Below, piece after piece: positions 1-4,983 of a DNA stretch of 12,034 bases. Each line of letters begins with the position of its first letter. The stretch's first letter is position 1. The DNA is taken from the NCBI GenBank assembly GCA_024279575.1, contig JAJRRJ010000158.1, positions 1-12,034 on the forward strand, given 5' to 3'. The stretch is from Alphaproteobacteria bacterium (GTDB taxonomy: Bacteria; Pseudomonadota; Alphaproteobacteria; Rhizobiales; Devosiaceae). Position numbers and translations under genes: made by a program. The notes beneath the pieces are model-generated. The model made no database searches. It was not told where the DNA came from and was given only the letters and a program-made list of their open reading frames with translations.

Positions 1-786
1 CATGTTGATGCATCAATGTCCCCTTTTCGCCAAAACTCTGAAATTTCCCGCTTTAATGCCCTGAAGTCCACAAACTGGATAGCAATGTCATCCCAGCCCT
101 ATATCGTTGCAAACGAAGCACTCAACATTGCAGACCTTACAGAGGGCGCGTTTGATCCAACTGTAGGGCCAACTGTCGCCCGCTATGGTTTTGGTCCAAT
201 TAAAAATTTGCCAACAGGAAACTACCAGGGGATTATTGCGCGCGATGGGGCAATCAGAAAATCCAACCCTGACCTTAGCCTTGATCTATGCGGGATCGCC
301 AAGGGGTATGCACTCGACAAAATTGTGCAGGCAATAGATTTGCTCAACATTCAAAACTATTTTCTTGAAATTGGAGGCGAGGTATTTGCCCGCGGAGTGC
401 ATCCGACAGGGCGTGCATGGCAGGTGGGAATCGAGCAACCAATATCGGGGGAGTTGCAGTTTCAGCATATTGTTAAGCTGGAAAACAGGGCTTTGGCCAC
501 CTCTGGCAATACAATAAATTCCTATCAAATTGGAGACATGCGTTACAGCCATATCATTGATCCACGCACCAGACAGCCAGCAAGGAACGATCTTGCTTCA
601 GTTTCGGTAATGGCAAACACTGCTATGCAAGCCGACGCATTGGCAACAGCGCTAATGGTAATGGGGGCAAAAAAGGGAATAGTGTTTTCTGAGCGCCAGA
701 AAATAACCGCTCTGTTTATTACCCGCCATGGCGAGCAGTTGGATGAAATAATGAGCGATGATTTTGCAAGCCACATTGTACTTTAA
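1..786 (+). CDS. apbE: ApbE, FAD:protein FMN transferase (5' end outside window)
   Basis: ApbE enzymes move FMN from FAD onto Thr/Ser of target proteins on the periplasmic side of the membrane; the classic targets are NqrB and NqrC of the Na+-translocating NADH:quinone reductase. The reading frame is open from base 1, and residues before the first ATG (base 16) already match the family, so the true start, with any signal peptide or lipobox, lies upstream. Visible residues are 261 of a usual total of about 330-350. Numbered from base 1, motifs are SEISRFN (13-19), DLCGIAKGYALD (95-106, flavin-binding region), ALATSGN (164-170), HIIDPRTRQP (184-193), and ADALATALMVMG (211-222), which holds the Asp/Thr pair expected at the metal site. 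nqrM follows after 12 bases, the usual end of an nqrABCDEF-apbE-nqrM operon. The nqr genes themselves are not in the window, so that part is inferred. Confidence 0.95.
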   Translation, partial: HVDASMSPFRQNSEISRFNALKSTNWIAMSSQPYIVANEALNIADLTEGAFDPTVGPTVARYGFGPIKNLPTGNYQGIIARDGAIRKSNPDLSLDLCGIAKGYALDKIVQAIDLLNIQNYFLEIGGEVFARGVHPTGRAWQVGIEQPISGELQFQHIVKLENRALATSGNTINSYQIGDMRYSHIIDPRTRQPARNDLASVSVMANTAMQADALATALMVMGAKKGIVFSERQKITALFITRHGEQLDEIMSDDFASHIVL

Positions 787-798
787 CGGAGAATAGAA

Positions 799-975
799 AT
801 GGCAACCTTCATTCTTACGTTCGTAATCGTAGCAGTTTCTTTGCTGGGTCTTGGCCTGGGTGTTTTATTTGGTCGTTCCCCAGTCAGTGGGTCGTGCGGC
901 GGTTTATCCTGCGTTCCGGACAGCCGATGTGCGGGATGCACAAAACATCAAAACAAGGGAGGAAATCATGACTGA
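799..975 (+). CDS. nqrM: NqrM, Na+-NQR maturation protein (DUF539 family)
   Basis: A 58-residue protein that I recognise as NqrM, the small membrane protein needed to assemble active Na+-NQR, thought to deliver iron to the Cys-ligated centre between NqrD and NqrE. Residues 3-24 form one hydrophobic membrane helix, followed by GVLFGRSPVSGSCGGL, which closely matches the family core. Four cysteines follow the helix (33, 38, 44 and 47), ending in a CxxC pair, as expected for a metal-handling protein. Start ATG 799 is preceded by GGAG (788-791) at 7-base spacing. The gene lies 12 bases after apbE and overlaps the next gene by 8 bases, so the three are probably one transcript. The C-terminus is short and polar (KHQNKGGNHD), and its codons double as the ribosome binding site of the next gene. 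Confidence 0.93.
   Translation: MATFILTFVIVAVSLLGLGLGVLFGRSPVSGSCGGLSCVPDSRCAGCTKHQNKGGNHD
956..963 (+). promoter_or_regulatory. Ribosome binding site of the CBS gene, inside nqrM
   Basis: AGGGAGGA lies 4 bases before ATG 968 and is the best Shine-Dalgarno sequence in this operon. It decides the start of the CBS gene: the same frame is open further upstream (to 851), but no upstream start has such a site and the added residues would be nqrM read out of frame. Because the site is inside nqrM codons, translation of the two genes is probably coupled. Confidence 0.75.
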
Positions 976-1363
976 AATACCTGCCATAAGCACTTTTATG
1001 ACCACAAAACTGATAACTTTGTCCCCGGACATGGAAATCATCAAGGCAATGATTATTCTGCTGAACAAAAAAATATCCGGTGCGCCCGTTCTCAATGAAA
1101 AAGGCAACCTGATTGGAGTCCTTTCAAAAAAGGACTGCCTGAGAGCAGCACTTAACGCCAGCTACCACCAGGAATGGGGCGGCAAGGTTTCTGACTACAT
1201 GAGCAAAAATGTAGAAACCCTTGACGCTGATATGGATCTGGTTGAGGCAGCCGAGTATTTTCTAAAAAACAGCTTTCGCCGCTTTCCAGTACTCAGCGAG
1301 GGGCAGTTAGTGGGTCAGATTAGTCGAGCGGACCTGCTTGGAGCATTAAGCAGCTGCTGGTAA
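968..1363 (+). CDS. Two-CBS-domain protein, last gene of the nqr operon
   Basis: A 131-residue protein made of two CBS domains (about residues 10-62 and 77-128) and nothing else. CBS pairs fold into a Bateman module that usually binds adenine nucleotides such as AMP, ATP or S-adenosylmethionine and regulates a partner. Visible family features are the pattern ISGAPVLNEKGNLIGVLSKKD in the first domain and RRFPVLSEGQLVGQISRADLL in the second, each ending in the typical S-[KR]-x-D turn. There is no membrane helix or catalytic domain, so it should be cytosolic and act by binding. Start ATG 968 overlaps the nqrM stop (975), and the protein begins MTEIPAISTFM as expected for such modules. Its place directly after apbE-nqrM suggests a link to the sodium pump, but the sequence does not show the ligand or partner. 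Confidence 0.88.
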   Translation: MTEIPAISTFMTTKLITLSPDMEIIKAMIILLNKKISGAPVLNEKGNLIGVLSKKDCLRAALNASYHQEWGGKVSDYMSKNVETLDADMDLVEAAEYFLKNSFRRFPVLSEGQLVGQISRADLLGALSSCW

Positions 1364-1392
1364 ACTCTCCCTGTTCCAGATTCAAACCCAGC

Positions 1393-1442
1393 CCGCCCCA
1401 TCGGAGCCTTAAGCAAAGCAAACTACCGCGAGCGATATAAAA
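1393..1442. repeat. tRNA-trailer repeat, copy A (after tRNA-Ser)
   Basis: On the + strand this runs from CCGCCCCATC to AAAA, immediately before the tRNA-Ser 3' end. Its core GCAAACTACCGCGAGCGAT (1418-1436) resembles 10175-10191, in the same position after tRNA-Val, and 10060-10076 after recG. The order of blocks is the same in the two tRNA copies: CCGCCC, then ATC-GAGC, a GC-rich core, and an AT-rich stretch ending in AAAA. On the minus strand this is the 3' trailer of the tRNA transcript. I do not know a named family for it. The similarity was aligned by eye. Confidence 0.55.
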
Positions 1443-1532
1443 TGGCGGGTGGGGAGGGATTCGAACCCCCGGAACGCTTGCGCGCTCGCTGGTTTTCAAG
1501 ACCAGAGCATTCAACCACTCTGCCACCCACCC
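1443..1532 (-). tRNA. tRNA-Ser, anticodon UGA
   Basis: A 90-nt gene on the minus strand with the CCA end encoded (1443-1445). The acceptor stem pairs GGGTGGG (1526-1532) with CCCACCC (1447-1453), with discriminator G at 1446 as in serine tRNAs. The anticodon arm is CTGGT / CTTGAAA / ACCAG, and the anticodon TGA is at 1496-1498. The T arm contains GGTTCGAATCC. The long variable arm, with GCGAGCGCGCAAGCG forming a stem-loop, is diagnostic of a class II tRNA and supports Ser. It would read UCA and, by wobble, other UCN codons. Confidence 0.97.
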
Positions 1533-1707
1533 GCACAAAACAACACATATAAACATTGTTGCTTCAAGGCTAATTCAACACCGAAAACACGGCAAAAAAT
1601 TAACCTGCGCTCACATAGCGCTTTCATTTTGTTCTGGCAAGCCACAGAAAAAAAGAAAAATATCATTGCGCTTCACGCAAAACTTCCAGGTGACAAATTG
1701 GGAAAAA

Positions 1708-1728
1708 TCCAGACCCTGGACATTTTTT
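1708..1728 (+). terminator. Hairpin followed by T run
   Basis: TCCAG (1708-1712) and CTGGA (1716-1720) form a 5-bp stem with a 3-base loop, followed by CA and six T. A run of A before the stem can pair with the T run, so the structure is nearly symmetric and could work on either strand. On the plus strand the only upstream gene is the nqr-linked CBS gene 345 bases away, across an antisense tRNA. It may stop that operon or belong to an unannotated RNA. The stem is short, so support is modest. Confidence 0.4.
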
Positions 1729-1742
1729 CGTCAGTCAGTGAC

Positions 1743-1782
1743 CATTTTGCAAAATGACAAATCCAAGCAAATTGCTTTGTCA
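1743..1782. promoter_or_regulatory. Cluster of dyad symmetries upstream of the UbiH-like gene
   Basis: Two adjacent inverted repeats occur 100-140 bases before the hydroxylase start. CATTTTGCAAAATG (1743-1756) is a perfect 14-bp palindrome. Next, TGACA (1755-1759) pairs with TGTCA (1778-1782), and inside it AAGCAA (1765-1770) pairs with TTGCTT (1772-1777) around a single A. The outer right arm overlaps a candidate -35 element (TTGTCA). This looks like an operator region, but I do not recognise the binding protein, and AT-rich DNA gives such dyads by chance. Confidence 0.35.
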
Positions 1783-1879
1783 CATTATAAATTGGTGCTA
1801 ACTCATAACGGCGGGGATCGTAGTTTTTAGACTTGCTAATTTAACGTAAAAAAAGTGATCAACTTTGGGAAACCATCAG

Positions 1880-3097
1880 ATGGCGAAAAATAAAACACCT
1901 CACAAATCACAACACTCAGACCAGGCAAAAAAAACCTATCAGACAATTGTCGTCGGAGGTGGGCTTGCCGGACTTGCCGCAGCTTTTGCACTCGCCACTA
2001 ATGGATTAAAAGTGGCTCACTTGGCTCCAACGCCCCCCCCGGACAGTCGTACATCAGCCTTAATGACACCAAGTGTTAAAATCATGCAGGACTTAGGCCT
2101 GATCAACGATCCAGGAAAAATTGGTGTTCCACTGGAAAAAATTCGCATCATTGACGCAACTAATCGCCTGATACGCGCCCCTGAAGCCCTGTTCCACAGT
2201 TCAGAAGTGGGGGAAATTGCCTTTGGGTGGAATTTTGCCAACTCCAAACTGTCGAAACAATTTGCCCCGCTACTTAAAGGCCAAAAAAATCTGGACCATA
2301 TTGCTGAAAGCGCAATACAAATGACCCGTTCTGGCGAAAACTGGGACCTTCAGCTTTCTGACAATACGTTCATTTCAGCGCCTCTGATTGTTGGTGCGGA
2401 TGGCAAGTCGTCCTTCGTGCGGCAATCAGTTGATATCAGCATAAAGCAAACAATGCACAAGCAATCCGCTTTGGTATGTGATCTCACTCTTAGCCGCCCC
2501 CTTGAAGGGGAATCAGTTGAATACCACTATCCCAACGGCCCGTTTACTTTAGTCCCCGCAGGGGGGAATAAGGCCAATCTGGTCTGGGTTGACAATGGGG
2601 ATATCCTGGAGGACGTCAAGAAACTCCCCAGTGCCGAAATCGTAAAAATCCTTCAGGAACAAAGTCAAAATCTGTTTGGAAACTTAACCCTTGATACAGG
2701 CGTTTTTGTTTTTCCACTCTCCTCCCACCACGCCCAAAACATGGGCTGTAACGGTGTCGTGCTGGTTGGAGAATCTGGTCACGCATTCCCCCCCATTGGC
2801 GCACAAGGGCTGAATTTGAGTTTGCGAGATGTGAAGGACCTGGTCACCTGCATCCGGCAAAACCCACCGGAAAGTCAAAAAAGTGCTGCAAACTGGGCAA
2901 ACAAAGTCGCAAATGCCTATGACAATTGCCGTGCAGGCGATATCCGGCGCACCTCGACAATGGTCGACACTTTATTCAAATCTCTACTTTCCGAAATCCT
3001 GCCAGCACAAGCGCTTCGTACTGGAGGGATCTGGGCTCTCAAGTCGATCCCCCCTTTGCGAAAACATGCCTTTCGCCTTGGAATGGGGTCAGCTTGA
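1880..3097 (+). CDS. UbiH/UbiF/COQ6-family FAD-dependent hydroxylase (ubiquinone biosynthesis)
   Basis: A 405-residue class A flavoprotein monooxygenase, the family that hydroxylates the ubiquinone ring using NAD(P)H and O2. Residues 22-31 (TIVVGGGLAG) form the N-terminal Rossmann dinucleotide fold; DSRTSAL at 55-61 is the substrate/flavin loop; GADG at 172-175 is the DG motif; GESGHAFPPIGAQGLNL at 297-313 is the second FAD-binding motif. In the last, Glu replaces the usual Asp of GDAAH, a conservative change that I believe also occurs in alphaproteobacterial relatives. ATG 1880 is chosen because GGGA (1867-1870) lies 9 bases upstream; a TTG at 1865 in the same frame has no such site. Alphaproteobacteria have several paralogues (UbiH, UbiL, UbiM types) with different ring positions, so I give no symbol. 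A run of eight C (2033-2040) lies inside the gene in frame. It converges on the ialB-like gene. Confidence 0.87.
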   Translation: MAKNKTPHKSQHSDQAKKTYQTIVVGGGLAGLAAAFALATNGLKVAHLAPTPPPDSRTSALMTPSVKIMQDLGLINDPGKIGVPLEKIRIIDATNRLIRAPEALFHSSEVGEIAFGWNFANSKLSKQFAPLLKGQKNLDHIAESAIQMTRSGENWDLQLSDNTFISAPLIVGADGKSSFVRQSVDISIKQTMHKQSALVCDLTLSRPLEGESVEYHYPNGPFTLVPAGGNKANLVWVDNGDILEDVKKLPSAEIVKILQEQSQNLFGNLTLDTGVFVFPLSSHHAQNMGCNGVVLVGESGHAFPPIGAQGLNLSLRDVKDLVTCIRQNPPESQKSAANWANKVANAYDNCRAGDIRRTSTMVDTLFKSLLSEILPAQALRTGGIWALKSIPPLRKHAFRLGMGSA

Positions 3098-3099
3098 AT

Positions 3100-3123
3100 T
3101 TGGGGGCAATGACTCACCCCCAA
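3100..3123. terminator. Hairpin between two convergent genes
   Basis: TTGGGGG (3100-3106) pairs perfectly with CCCCCAA (3117-3123) around a 10-base loop, inside the 36-base gap between the converging stop codons of the hydroxylase and the IalB-like gene. Position and strength suggest a shared bidirectional terminator. Neither side has a real T run, so it is not a textbook intrinsic terminator. Confidence 0.45.
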
Positions 3124-3133
3124 TCAAAAATCA

Positions 3134-3799
3134 TTATTGATTCGCAGAATTTTCGTCGGCGGGCGCATCTGAGTTCCCCCCCTCAACACCGAGCTGACGA
3201 CGCAATTCCTCTGCCCTGTCCTGCAAAACCTGTTCAAGTGCATTCACCCCTGATTCTTCTTGCCGGAACTGATCAAACGTAATCGAACTCTCCGCATCGT
3301 AAACCGATGTAAATCCGGCAAGATCTATTTCAATCACCAGGTCCTGATTCTGACGGTTTTTGGCAGTCAACTTAAGGGTTGCACCTCGCTTCAAGCTATC
3401 CACATACGCCTCATTGATCACCAATTGTGTTGAGCAGGACTGGGGATCACACAACATGAAAGGCACACGCACAGGTTGCGCACCATCAATTTGCCAGGTT
3501 ACGCCAAAGGGCAGCAAAACACCTAAGGGAACCGCTGCAATTGCCAGTAAACGGCTTTCCTGCCCCGGATCATCGCGCAATAAAAAAGAGCCTAAAAACT
3601 GATTGTTGGCCACAACGACCTGACGCATGATGCAAGCATCGCCACCACTTTCCAAGGGCTCGCAAACTTTTAGCCAGTTATTTTGCCCTTCCGGAGTAGC
3701 TGTTGCGGGTGCCGCTTCCTGGGAAAATACAGAACTTCCAGCAACAACAAACATGCCGACTGCCAAAGTTCCTGCGATTACCAATTTTTTATAATTCAT
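3134..3799 (-). CDS. IalB-family (invasion-associated locus B) periplasmic protein
   Basis: A 221-residue secreted protein of the IalB family, named after a Bartonella locus linked to erythrocyte invasion but widespread in free-living Hyphomicrobiales, where its molecular role is unclear. Residues 1-26 form a signal peptide: MNYKK, then a hydrophobic stretch, then VFSQEAAPA with the likely cleavage zone. The mature domain has the family pattern: W42-LKVCEP, DACIMRQ (55-61) and MLCDPQSC (116-122). Cysteines 46, 56, 117 and 122 could form two disulfides. After about residue 172 comes a tail rich in E, Q and D with a likely helix, ending disordered. I start at 3799, not at the upstream in-frame ATG (3871), because only this puts the signal peptide at the N-terminus. 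The Shine-Dalgarno match (AGG, about 8 bases before) is weak. The name should not be read as evidence of virulence. Confidence 0.9.
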   Translation of the reverse strand: MNYKKLVIAGTLAVGMFVVAGSSVFSQEAAPATATPEGQNNWLKVCEPLESGGDACIMRQVVVANNQFLGSFLLRDDPGQESRLLAIAAVPLGVLLPFGVTWQIDGAQPVRVPFMLCDPQSCSTQLVINEAYVDSLKRGATLKLTAKNRQNQDLVIEIDLAGFTSVYDAESSITFDQFRQEESGVNALEQVLQDRAEELRRQLGVEGGNSDAPADENSANQ

Positions 3800-3960
3800 A
3801 AAATTACCTGCACTTATTTTTTTGAGTACCAGCCGACCCCGGATTCTTGAATGTATCCAAGAGTTCTTCAATTGATTAAATCGGGCAATAACATGGCCAA
3901 AATACTATTCCAACAAAATATCCCTGATCCGGGGGGTGATGTGTCACCTAATTACCTCAA
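3800..3960 (-). promoter_or_regulatory. Spacer between mfd and the IalB-like gene, likely ialB promoter
   Basis: The gap of 161 bases separates two minus-strand genes, so it should contain the mfd 3' end signal and the start signal of the IalB-like gene. GGTGA (3935-3939) and TCACC (3944-3948) form a 5-bp hairpin with a TGTG loop just after the mfd stop, next to a G6 run, but no T run follows. I cannot name a convincing -35/-10 pair. TTAA with a 7-base spacer to AATA near 3876 is not a good CtrA box. Confidence 0.3.
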
Positions 3961-4983
3961 TTACGATGCTAAGCGCGCCAAACGCAACATTAAAGATGCA
4001 GTACCCTTAAGACGATGCTCAGGCGTCGGCCAGTTGCGGGAAAATACCAGCTTTTGATCCGGCTTCAACCGCACACCCATCGCGGGATCTGAAACCAGCT
4101 TAACCAACGCCCCGGGATTTGGAAATGAACTGTTTCGCAGGGTAACAACCGCCCCCTTGGGGCCTGCGTCCACCTTTTCCACGTTTGCTGTCCGGCAGAA
4201 TGATTTCACCAGAATGGTTTTGAGTAATGCCTCCACCTCATCGGGCAATGGCCCAAAGCGATCAATCAGTTCCGCACCAAAACCATCAATTTCCACCGAA
4301 TCTGCCAGTCCGCCAAGGCGTCGATACAGCTGCATCCGTACCTGCAAATCGGGAACATAGTTTTCCGGGATCATAACCGGCATGCCAAGGGAGATCTGCG
4401 GCGACCATTCCCCTGCCCCGGCGTCTTCCGCTCCACCGGCACGAATCAAAGCAACAGCCTCCTCAAGCATGGATTGATAGAGTTCGTACCCCACCTCGCG
4501 AATATGGCCCGATTGCTCATCCCCCAGTAAATTCCCTGCCCCACGAATATCCAGATCATGTGAGGCCAATTCAAATCCTGCCCCAAGACTTTCCAGCGAT
4601 TGCAGCACTTTTAACCGCCGTTCAGCCTGATCGGTCAGGCGCATGCTGCCCGGATAGGTAAATAATGCATATGCCCGTACTTTTGAGCGCCCGATCCGCC
4701 CGCGTATCTGATAAAGCTGCGCCAGACCAAACATATCCGCGCGATGCACAATTAACGTATTTGCGTTGGGAATATCCAATCCCGACTCAACGATAGTTGT
4801 TGCAAGAAGCACATCAAACTTGCCATCGTAAAAAGCATTCATGATGTCGTCCAATTCCCCGGCCGACATTTGCCCGTTCGCAGTCATGAATGAAATTTCG
4901 GGTACGTTCTCCCGTAAAAATTCAGCAATTCGGCCCTGGTCTTTTATGCGCGGCACCACATAAAACGCCTGCCCGCCGCGATA
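3961..4983 (-). CDS. mfd: Mfd C-terminal part (second helicase lobe and TRCF domain)
   Basis: Continuation of mfd in the other frame, 340 codons from TAT 4983 to TAA 3961. An in-frame GTG at 4959 could be called as a start by software but has no meaning for a normal mfd. Motifs: TTIVESGLDIPNANTLIVHR (helicase motif V) and QLYQIRGRIGRSKVRAYALF (motif VI with the arginine fingers), then the translocation-in-RecG-like segment with GAGNLLGDEQSGHIREVGYE. The C-terminal TRCF domain (GYELYQSML, IPENYVPDLQVRMQLYRRL, LIDRFGPLPDEVEALL) masks UvrA binding until Mfd is engaged. Length and content are normal up to the stop, so no second lesion is visible. Confidence 0.92.
   Translation of the reverse strand, partial: YRGGQAFYVVPRIKDQGRIAEFLRENVPEISFMTANGQMSAGELDDIMNAFYDGKFDVLLATTIVESGLDIPNANTLIVHRADMFGLAQLYQIRGRIGRSKVRAYALFTYPGSMRLTDQAERRLKVLQSLESLGAGFELASHDLDIRGAGNLLGDEQSGHIREVGYELYQSMLEEAVALIRAGGAEDAGAGEWSPQISLGMPVMIPENYVPDLQVRMQLYRRLGGLADSVEIDGFGAELIDRFGPLPDEVEALLKTILVKSFCRTANVEKVDAGPKGAVVTLRNSSFPNPGALVKLVSDPAMGVRLKPDQKLVFSRNWPTPEHRLKGTASLMLRLARLAS

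Larger units (their letters stand above)
1533..1879. other. Gene-free region between tRNA-Ser and the UbiH-like gene
   Basis: This 347-base AT-rich region must hold the minus-strand promoter of tRNA-Ser and the plus-strand promoter of the hydroxylase. A possible tRNA -10 is TATATG on the minus strand (1547-1552), but I see no matching -35. An open frame crosses the tRNA into this region, but it reads the tRNA in antisense and its composition is not protein-like, so I do not call a gene. The right half (1708-1782) carries a hairpin with a T run and two further dyads, listed separately. TTGTCA at 1777-1782 is a possible -35 element for the plus strand, with only a weak TAACTC 16 bases later. 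Confidence 0.5.

Noticed and set aside
851..967. N-terminal extension of the CBS protein
   Set aside because: These bases encode NqrM in another frame, and the strong ribosome site points to ATG 968.
1449..1757. Plus-strand open frame of about 100 codons
   Set aside because: It reads straight through the tRNA-Ser gene in antisense, has no family resemblance and no ribosome binding site.
3800..3871. Longer IalB-like protein from ATG 3871
   Set aside because: It would place 24 charged residues before the signal peptide; ATG 3799 gives a normal signal sequence.
3876..3892. CtrA-type box (TTAA-N7-TTAA)
   Set aside because: Second half-site reads AATA, not TTAA, and the gene context gives no support.
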